A DNA stretch of 64,000 nt from NCBI RefSeq assembly GCF_027579695.1, contig NC_083570.1:10538051-10602050 (forward strand), written 5' to 3'. This document shows positions 21,245 to 32,479 of this stretch, piece after piece (the stretch's first letter is position 1; the number at the start of each line of letters is the position of its first letter). The notes under the pieces were generated by a model. It searched no databases. It was given only the letters and a program-made list of their open reading frames with translations, and had not been told where the DNA came from. The translations under genes were made by a program, and so were the position numbers. Origin of the DNA: Neoarius graeffei (lineage: Eukaryota; Chordata; Actinopteri; Siluriformes; Ariidae).

Positions 21245-21947
21245 AGGAGGAGCATAAACACAGAGAGGTCATGATCACTCCTCTATTAACCATTTCATCA
21301 CCCTTCAGTGCAGAAATAACCCATGTAGTTGCACTGATTAGGATTAATTTCATGAGATTTTATGAAAGTTGAAATCAGCTGATTTTTCATCACTTGGTGT
21401 CTTCAATCCTGAAACATCTTTTAAGTGTTGTGAGAAGGAACAGAAACATTATAACATTGTAAATTCTTTACTGTGCCAACTTTTTCTGAAACCTGTTGCA
21501 AGCATCAAAAGTGAAATACCTGTTTATTTCCAAAAAAACAAAAACAATAAAATTCATGAAGTAAAATATTAAATAGTGTGCTCTTGTTTTGTTCTGCGTG
21601 TGATACAGGTTAATGATTATTTACAAATCATCGTTTTCAGTTTTGATTTCAACTTCTACATACTGTCCAAACGATTTCTGATTTGAGATTGTCAACTTCG
21701 CTGCTTCAGTTTGTTATCTGATTTAAACTTTTATTTCAATATTTTTCTTCCTCAAATGGATTTTGTTGTAAATTATTTCATGTTTTGTGCCATGCTTAAG
21801 ACTATTTGTCATTATTCAGCTTTGTAATCTGGTCAGACGAGTTCGTGAACATTTCAACCAACACCCGACTGTAACGGGCGTGGCAGAGAACATATTTACA
21901 GAGAAACAGACAGCTTGGGGCAAGCAACTATAAAACAAAAATGTCTT
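21210..21947. other. finTRIM copy 1 upstream region
   Basis: Contains a (GA)n run at 21210-21235 just before the start codon and about 100 bp (to 21355) shared with the upstream regions at 31080-31190 and 55020-55110, so it probably includes the promoter and 5' untranslated sequence. From about 21360 to 21947 I see no gene or recognisable repeat. Confidence 0.5.
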
Positions 21948-22080
21948 TGTGGCAGTGGGAGGGTGGGGTCTGGGAAGGTGAGTGGCCAAGTCGTTACACC
22001 TGTTGTCAATTAATGTGTGTGTATGTGTTTGTTTCAGTGATGGTGGAGCATAAAAGGAGTAGGAGAGCAGAGAAGAGTGC
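21948..22080 (+). mobile_element. LTR fragment, related to the solo LTR at 55410
   Basis: Begins TGTGGCAG and shares with 55410-55545 the words GGGAAGGT, AGTGGC, TGTGTTTGT, CAGTGA and GAGAGCAGAG in order. Cut off at 22080 by the LTR element that starts at 22081. Confidence 0.55.
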
Positions 22081-22791
22081 TGTAGGTGCAATTGGAATTA
22101 AGTGATCAATCTCATTAAATCAGTCTCATTAAATCAGTCTCGTTAAATCATACCATTGAATCAGTCTCATTGAATCAGTCTCATTAATTAATACCATTAA
22201 TTTTGGTGCTTAATAATAAATTACCAAACAGCTAAATTATGGGATATTCCAATTATTATGATCACTTACCATATTATACAACTCATATGCACCTTGGAAT
22301 TCTTTTGAGATTGAGCGACTTCAAGTATATTAGGCACAACAAATAAACACAGTTTCAATAATAATTGAATTTATTATAACAAAGATAAAAATGAATAATA
22401 GCAGTTGGAGTCATTATATACAAATATAATATGGTATGTGTGTGTGTGTATGTGTGTGTGTGTGTGAGAGAGAGATGTGGGGGGGTCACCACGTGGGGGG
22501 GTGACCACCTGTTTCTAAGTAGAACAAAAGAGTTAGCTTTGGTAGCTAACTAAGATGTGTTTGTGAGGCCTGTGTGTGGCCTGAACAAAAGAGTTAGCAT
22601 GGGTTGCTAGCTAAGGTGTGTTTGTGTGTGGCCACGTGGCCTGACAAAGAGGTTAGCCTAGCTTGCTAATGAGACAAAAGAATTAGTCGTGTGTTTAGCT
22701 AAGGTGTGCTTGTGTGTGACCTGTGGCCTAAGCAAAAGGTTAGCCTAGCTTGCTAATGAGACAACAGAATTAGCCGTGTGTTTAGCTAAGG

Positions 22792-25219
22792 CAGAGGTTC
22801 CCAACCTATTTTGGCTTGTGACCCCATTTTGACCTCGTACATTTTTGGCGACCCCACTGACATTTTTTTTTAAATTAGTGTTTGATGTGTTTTATACTGT
22901 GCTGTAAATACAGAGTAACCAGTTTATTGCACAAACTCACATTTTATTTTCATCACATATCCTTCAATTTCACAAAAATGGAACTATGTAAAAGAGTCTC
23001 TCCACTCACCACATCTAATGAGATGTCTGAGCCTTCACACTTCTCTGCAGCCTTTCAAAGTCCGGTTCTGTGGTACAGCGTGCGCATCTCATCTCTGACG
23101 TAACATCCAAACGCGAGCAGTACTTTGATTTCATACAGACAAGTGCACTAAATCCAGCTTCACAAAGGTAAGTGCTTCCGAAAGGAACCAACAGTTTCAA
23201 AGCACGCAGTGCGATCTCGGGGTACTCCTCTCTGGCTCCAAACCAGAATTCTTCCACTGGCACGCGCGAATGTAATCACTGGTGCATTTTGTCACGAGAC
23301 ATGTCAATCAGCTGTTCTATCGTGGTGGCAGGAAGGTCCACTGCACTCACATCACAGTGAAACGGATTCCTCACCCATTCAGACTTTGACATATCCACAT
23401 CTGGAAAGTATGTGGCGAAGTGCTCCTCAAGCCGTTCAAGGTGGCTGCACATCTCCATTGTAGAACACTTGTCGATGCTGTTGTCTTCCAAAAACTGACT
23501 TAACTGGGGGAAATGCGTGAAGTTTCCCTTTGCAAGACTTCCTCTCCAGTGTGTGATTTTGGCCCTGAATCCATCAATCCGATCACTCATCTGCATGACA
23601 TTCTTATTTTTTCCTTGCATGCTTGTGTTCAGTTCGTTAAGTTTTTTGAATATGTCCGTGGCATATGCAAGGAGGCACATTTTCTGCTGGTCACAGAGAA
23701 AGTCAACAAAATCTTTTTTTTCACATCCATTGAAAACGCCAACAGTTCGTTTCTCAGCTTGAAAAACCACTCCAACGTGTTGCCTCTCAACAACCACCGG
23801 GCATCTGTGTGAAAATGCAGATCTTCATATTCAGAGCCCATATCGACGCATAGCTTTGTGAACAGGTGTGCTCACAGAGGATGTGGCTTGATGTAGTTCA
23901 CCATGGCTACCACCTGTTGCATGATGCCTGCGATGGACGCGCTCAGTTCTTTAGATGCCAGTTGTTCCCGATGAATCATGCAATGATTCCACAGTGCAGA
24001 TGGTGCTCGCTGAATGACAAGTGTCCTCAAACCATTTCGCCGTCCGGCCATAGACGGAGCCCTGTCTGTGCAAAATCCCACCATATTCTCCCAGGGAATT
24101 CTGTGTTTCTCCATGTAATCCTGAAGAACATCGTACATTGCCTGTGCAGTCTCGTGCTCGGGAAGAGGCAGGCAGTATAGAATGTCCTCCTGAATGGCAT
24201 TTTCTGCTAAGAATCGAACAAATGTCAATGCGTGGGCATTTTTGCCTTCGGTGCTTACATCCATTTGAAGAGCATAGGCTGGGGAATCACGGAGTTTCTC
24301 TGCTAGTGTGCTCTCCTGGTCAGCGGCAGTAGCATCGATTCATCTCTTAACTGTATTATCAGACAGAGGTATCGCTTTAAATTTTCTTCCCACCTCCTCC
24401 TCACCCATTGCTTTTGCCATTTTGAGGACAGCAGGCATAATTAGCGTCTCTGCGATTGTGTGTGGGGTCTTGGTTTTCACAATGAGGTAGCTAACTTCAA
24501 ACGATGCATTCAGTGCCCCATCACTCACCGTCGCAGCCTTTTTGAAATAAGCTCACTGCTGATTAAGCTCAGCACATTTCTTTTCAAAAAAACTTAGGGG
24601 TTTACCGAGATGTTCTTTGTGCACTGTTTCAAAGTGCCTTTTCAGCTTGTTGGGTTTGAGACTCTCTGCAGACAGCACGGCCGAACACAGAAGACACTTC
24701 GGCCTTTCCTCGTTTCTTTCCAGCACGCTGGTAAATCCAAATTGTAAGAAACTTTCGTCGTATCTTCTCAGCCTTTTTGTTTTCGGTTCATGTTCATCAG
24801 GTGTTGTTTGTCTGCTCTTTGTAGTGTTGGGCGGATGAAGAAATCGTTCCTTTTTTTGTTGCACTTGTAGGCTAATAGCTGTGACTGACACTAGCAAGGC
24901 TGTGTGGGCAGCACTGGCTACCGTTCAGTTATTTAGTCAAGCGCGTAAACTGAAGTGGGCGTATCTTCGTGCCGTCATCGCAGTCATTTGAACAAATTTA
25001 CATAAAAAATCCATATCGATCATGTATGTTCATTTAAGTGTGTGTGTGTGTGTGTGGTGTTTTAATCGATGGTAATACTTTTTTGATAGTATTATTATTC
25101 ATACAATTATTTTATTTTTTAGCAGTATTTTTTTTCCCACTTCTGGATATTTTAAGCGACCCCATTGCAAGTTCAGGCAACCCCACGTGGGGTCGCGACC
25201 CCAGTGTTGAAAAACCCGG
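22792..25219 (-). mobile_element. hAT transposon, ZBED/Buster-like
   Basis: Starts CAGAGGTTCCCAACC; the right end TGTTGAAAAACCCGG is its degenerate inverse. An 8-bp target duplication AGCTAAGG is perfect (22784-22791 and 25220-25227). It carries a nearly full-length transposase relic on the minus strand. Confidence 0.95.
23015..24897 (-). pseudogene. hAT transposase (ZBED5/SCAND3-like), several stops
   Basis: Minus-strand relic. The N-terminal part (24553-24897) has a BED-type zinc finger (PKCLLCSAVLSAESL, KLKRHFETVH). The middle part has MDVSTEGKNAHALTFVRF and MVGFCTDRAPSMAGRRNG (about 24050-24100), the usual hAT catalytic surroundings, and WNHCMIHREQLASKEL. The C-terminal part (23015-23841) includes the WFFKL/WLLRGN region and the dimerisation segment FGSTYLCEAGFSAL (about 23160-23200). 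In-frame stops lie near 24346, 24555 and 23866, so it is inactive. Domesticated relatives are ZBED5-like host proteins. Confidence 0.9.
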
Positions 25220-25342
25220 AGCTAAGGTGTGCGTATGAGGCCTGTGGCCATGTGTTTCTAAGTAACAAAGGACTAGCCGGTAGCTAACCCACTAGCTCAT
25301 AACACTACTAAATCCACTGAAATCTTGATGAGGTCAAAATGT

Positions 25343-25697
25343 CTCATCTCATTATCTCTAGCTGCTTTATCCTGTTCTACAGGGTCGCAGGCAAGCTGGA
25401 GCCTATCCCAGCTGACTACGGGCGAAAGGCGGGGTACACCCTGGACAAGTCACCAGGTCATCACAGGGCTGACACATAGACACAGACAACCATTCACACT
25501 CACATTCACACCTACGGTCAATTTAGAGTCACCAGTTAACCTAACCTGCATGTCTTTGGACTGTGGGGGAAACCCATGTGGACACAGGGAGAACATGCAA
25601 ACTCCGCACAGAAAGGCCCTCGCCGGCCACGGGGCTCGAACTCGGACCTTCTTGCTGTGAGGTGACAGCGCTAACCACTACACCACCATGCCGCCCC
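25343..25697 (-). mobile_element. tRNA-derived SINE, near full length
   Basis: Same family and orientation as the copy at 5903. A perfect 12-bp duplication AGGTCAAAATGT flanks it (25331-25342 and 25698-25709). A short internal deletion is present near 25572 where the CCGGAGCACCCGGAGG part is missing. Confidence 0.95.
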
Positions 25698-26879
25698 AGG
25701 TCAAAATGTGTAATAAGGAAATTGAGGATGTTAGTAAGGGATAGAGAAGCATGCACAGCATATCTATTAAACAATTGAGAGATTAAACAAAATAGAACAA
25801 TCATCAATTCAACATCCTAAGTGTTTACAGTGTACACAATTAAACTGTTCCTGAGTTTAAATTCACACTGCTTCATAAAAGCTAATTCCTAAGACTAGTC
25901 TTTTTATGCCCAAAATGTGCCAGTCTTACTTAGTATCTTGCCTCTACGCAAGATTATGAAGATGTTCCGAGACTTTTGGAGTTTCACCGTTGTGGAGCAC
26001 GTGAGTCTCTTCCTTGGAAAGCAGAGGATTTCTTGGTCCGACGCGTGGTCGCTCGTGAAGAAAAGAAAGTCTCTGATTAAAACAATGTGCACAGAGAATT
26101 AATTAGAAGGATCCGGTTGCTTCTAAACTTTAAATAAACTGTTCTGGGCTGCAGTTCGTAAGTACTTATAAGGAACAAATGAAAAACCGGTTGTAGCTCA
26201 ACCGAGAGAGATAGCACGATTTAAGTAGTTCTACCGTGGCCAAGGGTAAACAAAAACCATGTTGAATCGTTTTCTCGGGAGAAAGACGTCTTTTCTTGGA
26301 TGCTCTGGTGAGCGAGCCTCTTTATCTCTGCAGAATGCGCCGGTTGCGACGAGTTTCACAGCACCAAAGAGAAAGACGGAAGTGTTGCTCAGTTACTTAT
26401 GCCTTCCTGGAGGATGTGACATAGGTGATCCCACCCAGGCGTGACGTAGGTCAACGCGGAAGTTGGCTGATGGGAAATGTAGTTTCTTAAAGGGACTGTG
26501 TTATAGTTCTTAGACGGACTGTGTTACCTACATTCCCCCTTTTGGTCTCAGGGGTATGACGGAGTCATAGCACTGAGAGCACTGTACCGTACAGTCCACA
26601 TGTCCGTAGTCCTTGAGGTAGCCTTGCTCCGTACAGTCCTGCACATAAAAAAACAAGAAAAGAGAAGAAATGAAGGAAAGAAAAGAGGTGTTAGTGTTTG
26701 GGTTGGTGAATGTGACTGGGAATACTGGTGTATGCTTATGGGTGAGTGAGACATACAAGCTAGGTGGACAGGATGGGCCTAACTATCGTCCCCCCCTTTT
26801 TGGAGTGAAACTGTTCAAAGGGTTTGATTTGATGGCTATAGATCCATTGATATGAGGGCGTTTGATTAGGCCTGGATGT

Positions 26880-27075
26880 CCTACTGCGATACGCAACGGG
26901 GAACGGTTTTCCTACGATCGAAAGGTCCTGACCAATGTGGTAGGAACTTTTTTTTTAAAACTCCTACTGGCTTGGTAAAGTTAAAATATAGGACTTTGTC
27001 GCCTATTTGATATTCGTGATGGGAGGCTTTTCGGTTGTAGTAGGCCTTTTGTTGTCCTTTTACACTCGTTTCTAT
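26880..27075 (-). pseudogene. Integrase C-terminal domain fragment
   Basis: On the minus strand the peptide YQIGDKVLYFNF and, after a run of A, KFLPHWSGPF can be read (about 26930-27045). Both are typical of the C-terminal DNA-binding domain of LTR-element and retroviral integrases. Nothing of the catalytic core is present before it. Confidence 0.75.
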
Positions 27076-27192
27076 TTATTTTGTTAAGGGGTCTGACCTC
27101 TTTGTAACAGTTCTTTAACCTCAGCCAACTGGGCTTTTAAAGAATCCTGCTCTGCGTGGAACTCACCAGGTTGGTCTAAGTCACTGTGTCAG

Positions 27193-28832
27193 TCACCTAC
27201 ACTTAGAGTTACGGTCAGAGCACTCCTGCCGTCTCTGGCCAGAGTGGGGATGACGGTCTTGCTGCCAACCGCCTTGTTCCCTACAACCCTTTTCACATGA
27301 TGGGTGGTTACCATAGTCACTGTGGACTTGCCTTCGGTCCCTCCTGGCCTTACCTTGCCAATTCTTCCACTCACCCTGGTGATGGCTCGGCAAGGGGCGG
27401 TTCGGACCGGGATTTCTCCAGGGGGGTCCCCCTTTTGGAGCTTCGCCTCCTTCTAAGGCTAGCGGGGGCCCGTCTGCACCCTGGAGACTAAGGACTCTGG
27501 GTTCATCATTGTTCCTGTCTGTGGGTTTGACAATGGTCTCCCAGGTCATTTGGGCTAGTTGCCTAATTTCCCTCATTGAGTAGAAACCCTGTCGACACAT
27601 CAGTGTGACTAGAGTCTGCACACTTGGGTGGAGGTTATGTAAGAAGAGTGATTTGAAGCCTCTATCTTCTTCCAAGCCTGGTGCACTACTACCTTGGAAA
27701 TAGGCAGTACATAGCTGTCTATAATATTCACGAGGCACCTCAGACAGTTTTTGTTTAATTTGTAACGCACACAATGTCACGGCGGTTTCGTCCGTGTACG
27801 GCGCATATTCTTCCCTCATGTAATTGCAAAGTTTCGAATAACTATCACAAATGTTTGGGGGTAGCGTTTCTAAAAAGGCACGAACGCTGCTACTGGAGGT
27901 TTTCCAGATCAGTTTAAGTTTCTCTCGCGTTGTGGCTTTCGGTAGGTCCATGAGGCATCGGTCAATTTCTCATAAATAATCATTTACATTAGTTCTTTTA
28001 TTGACGGGATCGAATCGCTCAACATCGTTGGCAAGTAGGTCAATTTCTTGTAAGCAAAGGGTTTGGTGCACGTCCTTGTGCGACCTCCTTGGCTCTTCTG
28101 AGTACTCACTATCTAAGCTACTCTGGTGTTGCTCCCGTTTTGCACTAGATTCATAGCATGATTCATCCAAAGATGGCTCGGAGTACTGTAGCACACTGAC
28201 CTGGGTGTGCTATGGTTCTGGGCTCGGGGTGAGCACAGTACGGCTCCACCCTGGCTAAACGACGAAGTCGTGTAGTGAGTTGATGGAGTTTGGCGGGGTG
28301 TCTGGTCCTCGACCAGGTAATCTACAGTGTCCGGTTCGGACGCCTCTTCCCGCTCTGAACTTTGGCGTATTGTTGGGGGTCTTTCATGCCCCTCGTGCCC
28401 TTCTTGGGGGGTCTGCTCCTCGGCAGCCCTCTTGGCAGCCATTTCGGCTTTCTCTAGCCTTTCGGCGCAATCATCAAGGGAGGTTTTCAAGAGCTCACGC
28501 TCCCTATGTAAATCATTATTATCGGCTGCCAGCTCGGTGTTCCTGGTGGTCAGCCTTTCAACCTCTCCGCGGAGGCATCTGATTTCTGAATCAGTATCTC
28601 AGAAGTATGACAGGAATAGCTTACCTAGTGCCTCTTGGACACCAACGGTTGTTCTTTTTGGATCTTTCATATGTTTGTTCAAGTTATCTATGTTGTTTTG
28701 GCATTCACTCTTCCTCGTGTTCCTAATGTTTGCCTTTTCGGAGGCAGAGCAGTGAATGAGGTCTGAGATGACCTCAAGGAGAGACACGTCTTGAGCGTTG
28801 TCTTCAATTTCTGAGACACGAGGGTATGCCAT
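27193..28832 (-). pseudogene. gag-like polyprotein relic
   Basis: Three minus-strand segments in different frames. The start is MAYPRVSEIEDN (28832 downwards). Then comes a charged, coiled-coil-like part (28113-28490: DDCAERLEKAEMAAKRAAEE). Then comes a capsid-like part (27193-27951: WKTSSSSVRAFLETLPPN, YSKLCNYMREEYAPY, REYYRQLCTAYFQG). Its end is rich in G, P, Q and R, like a nucleocapsid tail, but no intact zinc knuckle is seen. Stops near 27969 and 28596 separate the parts. It would have formed the particle shell of the element. Confidence 0.75.
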
Positions 28833-29111
28833 TTTGCTCAGGTTGGATATTGTGTAATTAATTAATCAGTGAGTTAATTTATTAATTAATTATTATTAAT
28901 TAATATTAACTACATAATTAATTAAGTTTGTTTTGTTTGGAAATGCTCTCTCTTATCCTGTTATGAACAGGTTATTAGTATTTTATGATATGGTTATCAC
29001 GCTACTGTTAACCGTTTTAACATACCTGGGGATATACCTTAGCAACTGCTGAATTAAACTGATAGTTTATCTGTTATTGCAACAATATTCAAGAAGTCAA
29101 CAAACCAATTT

Positions 29112-29129
29112 CCTCACACGGGGCACCAA
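29112..29129 (-). other. Primer-binding-site-like sequence
   Basis: On the minus strand TTGGTGCCCCGTGTGAGG lies five bases after the 5' LTR end, the position of a tRNA primer-binding site. The tRNA species cannot be named with confidence. Confidence 0.65.
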
Positions 29130-29134
29130 TTTAA

Positions 29135-29440
29135 TGTAGGTGCAATTGGAATTAAGTGATCAATCTCATTGAATCAGTCTCATTAATTAATACCATTAAT
29201 TTTGGTGCTTAATAATAAATTACCAAACAGCTAAATTATGGGATATTCCAATTATTATGATCACTTACCGTATTATACAACTCATATGCACCTTGGAATT
29301 CTTTTGAGATTGAGCGACTTCAAGTATATTAGGCACAACAAATAAACACACAGTTTCAATAATAATTTAATTTATTATAACAAAGATAAAAATTAATAAT
29401 AGCAGTTGGAATCATTATATACAAATATGATATGGTGTGT
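29135..29440 (-). mobile_element. Partial 5' LTR
   Basis: Nearly identical to the start of the LTR at 22081 but with only two copies of the AATCAGTCTCATT unit, and cut off at a GT-rich point near 29440, where unrelated gypsy sequence begins. Confidence 0.85.
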
Positions 29441-30297
29441 GTGTTCTCCGCCCTGTTCCCTCACTGCAGAAGCATGGGCCGGCTCCCCCCCAGCTGGCCT
29501 GATGCACCTGCGGTTTCCTCCCATTTTTCCCCTTCCATGTCTGTGTCATCTCCCCCTCAGGTGAGTGACGCCCATAACACCGGTGCAGAGGGAAAGCCTG
29601 GGCTGGTGCTATGGGGAGTTGGGACATCTTTAAAGTCAGTGCTCCGTGATAGAGGTGGGAGCAGTGGTACGGATCCCCAATGCACCAGAGACCGCCCTCA
29701 ATCAGGCCGGAGCATATCATATATTGGTAAGTGTACAAGGGGATACGTATAGCGCATTGGTGGATTCCGGCAGTAAGCAGACCTCAATCCACCAAAGCCT
29801 GTTGCAAAGTAAGGCATTGGGGAGAGCACAAGCGGTAAAGGTGCTGTGTGTGCACAGGGATGTTCACAACTACCCATTAGTGTCCATCCACATTCTATTT
29901 CGGGGAGAAAAGCATAGAATAAAGGCGGTGGTTAATCATCGTCTCACCCACTCACTGGTTTTGGGGAGTGATTGGCCAGGGTTTAAAGAACTGATGAAAC
30001 ATAATAAGAGGTGGGCCCTGCATTAGTACATCATGGGAAGATCCCGGTGTGGCATTGACTGAGGAAGCTGTCACAGGGCTGTCTACATCAGCACTGCGTC
30101 AGGGTGATACAAGGAGTGAGGAGCAGCCCACCCCTCCTCCCTCTCTTAGGGATTCCCTTGAAGATTTCCTGTTCGAGCAGTCGCAAGATGAGACTCTGTG
30201 TCATGCGTTTGACCAAGTGAGAGTAATCGATGGTCAAACTCTCCAGCCAAGTGCGACACTGGCCTTCCCATATTTCACTATTAATTCAGATCACTGA
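29441..30297 (+). pseudogene. gmr1-like gypsy fragment: protease then integrase N-terminus
   Basis: A retropepsin-like domain is visible at 29646-30026: YSALVDSGSKQTSIHQSLL with the catalytic DSG (about 29752-29808) and SLVLGSDWPGF (about 29956-29988). A stop at 30024-30026 and a frame change follow. The next frame (30049-30297) ends with SQDETLCHAFDQVRVIDG and LAFPYFTI, which resembles the zinc-binding N-terminal region of gypsy integrases. Protease therefore leads directly into integrase without a reverse transcriptase between them. The right end is joined to finTRIM intron sequence. Confidence 0.75.
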
Positions 30298-30962
30298 CTA
30301 AAGCACCTGTTTCTAGATGGGAAACTATAATTAAGATGATTTAATTCTGGAAAGATTTCTAGTTCTCACCTGTTTCTCAGCTCTTTCTGCTGCGGCTGAA
30401 ACAGCGTCATGGTCTTTATGTTTCTCCAACATGCACAAAGAGCAAATATATATTTGATCAGTACGACAGTAGATCTCCATCAGCTTGTTGTGTTCAGAGC
30501 AGATCTTCTCTTGGAGTTTTGCTGAGACTTCAATTAATGTTTTTTTTCAAAGCAGGAACTTCAGGATGAGGTTTCAGATGAGTTTCACAATAAGAAGCCA
30601 AACACATCAGACAGGACTTGATGGCTTTGTGTTTTCTCCCGGTGCAGAGATCACACTTCACATCTCCAGGTCCAGCATAACAGTGAGCAGGAGAAGTAGC
30701 TTGGACTTTAGTCTTCTTCAGTTTCTCCACCACTTCAGCCAGCATGTTTCTATGTAAATCAGGCCTTGTAGTGAAATTGTCTCTGCACTGAAGACTTTCT
30801 GCACTGAGGACAGCTGTAGATGCCCTTCTGAGCCCAGCAGTCATTAATCCACACCTTCCAGAAATTCTGACCACAGGAGATAGTCACCGGATCCTTCAGG
30901 AGATCTAGACACACTGGACACATGAACTGGTCCTGAGGTACTGAAATACTGGCTTCAGCCAT
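30298..30962 (-). pseudogene. finTRIM exon 1 pseudogene
   Basis: Exon 1 at 30370-30962 on the minus strand plus 72 bp of intron 1. The start MAEASISV is kept. The RING is damaged: the block equivalent to CGHSFCKVC reads CGQNFWKVW, losing His and two Cys. A short duplication near 30780-30810 shifts the frame. No further exons follow, since the copy ends at the gypsy fragment. It cannot make a working RING protein. Confidence 0.9.
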
Positions 30963-31079
30963 TTTCCTAAAATCACAGACTGAGAGAGAGAGAGAGAGAG
31001 AGAGAACAGTTTGTTTTCTCTGAAATGACAAGTAACTTCTTGGTTCTGTGTGTGAAAGAGTGATAGAGGAAGAGGAGAA

Positions 31080-31440
31080 GGAGCACAAACACAGAGAGGT
31101 CATGAACACTCCTCTATTAACCATTTCATCTCCCTTCAGTGCAGAAATATAACCTATGTAGCCACACTGATTAAGATTAATTTCATGAAATACTCACAGA
31201 ATCGATCTTAATTTCCTGGACTTTTCTACCTACTGATACCTCAAGCACAACTTTCAGCCTTGTTGATAAATTACAATTGTTTCACTTGAACAGCTTTTTC
31301 CTTGTGACATCTTTAAACTGATCTTCATCCCTAAAGAATGTTGGAGCCATTTTAAAAGTGAGGAGGACACAGCTGTCAGAAAGGAAAACCGTATTTTATT
31401 GGTTTTGCATTGTTTATTGCTAATAGAAATCACAAAAGAG
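31080..31440. repeat. finTRIM 5' flank, shared with 55020-55320
   Basis: Sequence upstream of the pseudogene start that is nearly identical to the region upstream of finTRIM copy 2 (for example TAAACTGATCTTCATCCCTA at about 31315 and 55240). It probably contained the promoter. A (GA)n run precedes the start codon at 30983-31004. Confidence 0.85.
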
Positions 31441-31977
31441 GATCTTTATTTCAACAGATTAGTTTCCTGGAGCAGCATGCCTCATCCTGTTTTATTTTTA
31501 TCAAGAATATTATTCTGGGTCAATGAAGAATTCTCTCTCATGAACAGATTGTTGAGATGGAAACGAAGTCAGTAGATGAATATGTTTGAGATCAGAGATC
31601 CTGAGTTGCCTCAATCAGTCATTAGATGTGTCTTTGAGAAGTAGGAGAACACTGGAGAACCAGGAGGAAACCCACACTGACATGGGTCATTTTACCTTTG
31701 GGCCATTTTAACATTAAGCGACTGAAATGAATCTCCTGAAAGGCAGAAGAAAGAAATCTGCTAGTAGTAGTAATTTATCAATAATATTCTGAGGTGCTTC
31801 AAATCAAGTTCTTCATCTAAACAACTCTAACTGCTTTGTGAACTGTGCAAAAACTTTTTCTTTAATGAAACAAACAAAAAAAATCTACAGTAACATCAAA
31901 CTGAGGCAGAGTACAGAACAGCCTGTAATCCCTCAAAATGTCATCGTGCTGTGGATTGGTATACGGGTGTCCCGGGT
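31441..31977. other. Unassigned intergenic sequence
   Basis: No gene or recognisable repeat that I can support. Confidence 0.4.
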
Positions 31978-32219
31978 GTCTCATGCAGGGCCGTTGACAG
32001 CTTTGGCTGGGCCCGGGACAAAATAATCTGAGTGGGCTACCCACACACACACATACGCGCGCGCGCACATCGCCACACAGCAACCACCCACACCCAACCC
32101 CTCTTTTCACAGTCTCCATTCACTCCAACCCTTAAATAACAGGTATTCCAAGCCCATTATAACAGTCAACCATTTTATTTCAACATTTCAACATATTTTA
32201 CAGTTTGAACATTTCCTTA

Positions 32220-32420
32220 GTCTGCAACTATTCAAGTGCGAAATGCAATGCGCCAGACTTTTGCTGTGGCAAAGTCGTCAATAAGGTCATTGAAGTCCAG
32301 CTTCTTTGCAAGTTCGCGCTCTATAGAGAGCATAGCCAGCCCATTGAGCCTCTCCTGTGACATGTTTGAGCGCAGGTAGTTGATAAACCAAAATGATTGT
32401 TTACGGGATGGAACTGGGCC
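32220..32420 (-). pseudogene. hAT transposase C-terminal (dimerisation) fragment
   Basis: Minus-strand peptide YLRSNMSQERLNGLAMLSIE followed by RELAKKLDFNDLIDDFA, a typical C-terminal dimerisation end of ZMYM1-type hAT transposases, lies in a single frame and ends near 32220. Confidence 0.75.
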
Positions 32421-32479
32421 TCAATGAGAACGGAGTTATGGCTTCCCCGAAATCTGAACATAGAAGCATCACCACTAGT

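Larger units (their letters stand above)
22081..26532 (-). mobile_element. 3' LTR of the deleted element, invaded by hAT and SINE
   Basis: The LTR starts TGTAGGT and ends ACCTACA. After subtracting the hAT (22792-25219) and the SINE (25343-25697) about 1.65 kb remain. Near its left end an AATCAGTCTCATT-type unit is repeated about five times (22110-22190); the other LTR has only two. Short duplicated tracts around GTTAGC(T)...TGCTA(A) words occur at 22520-22790. Confidence 0.8.
22081..29440 (-). mobile_element. LTR retroelement with large internal deletion
   Basis: Minus-strand element. The 3' LTR is at the left (22081-26532) and starts TGTAGGTGCAATT and ends TTACCTACA. Next to it is a C-rich tract (TTCCCCCTTTT, the polypurine tract on the minus strand). 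An integrase tail (26880-27075), gag (27193-28832), a primer-binding-site-like sequence (29112-29129) and a partial 5' LTR (29135-29440) follow. Protease, reverse transcriptase and most of integrase are missing. Whether it is a gypsy element or an endogenous retrovirus is not settled; no clear env was found. Confidence 0.8.

Noticed and set aside
21210..21360. Interferon-response element upstream of finTRIM copy 1
   Set aside because: No clear GAAANNGAAA-type match was found on either strand.
26528..26758. Cys-containing minus-strand frame beside the 3' LTR as env
   Set aside because: Only about 35 residues look non-random (DCTEQGYLKDYGHVDC) and no envelope feature is visible.
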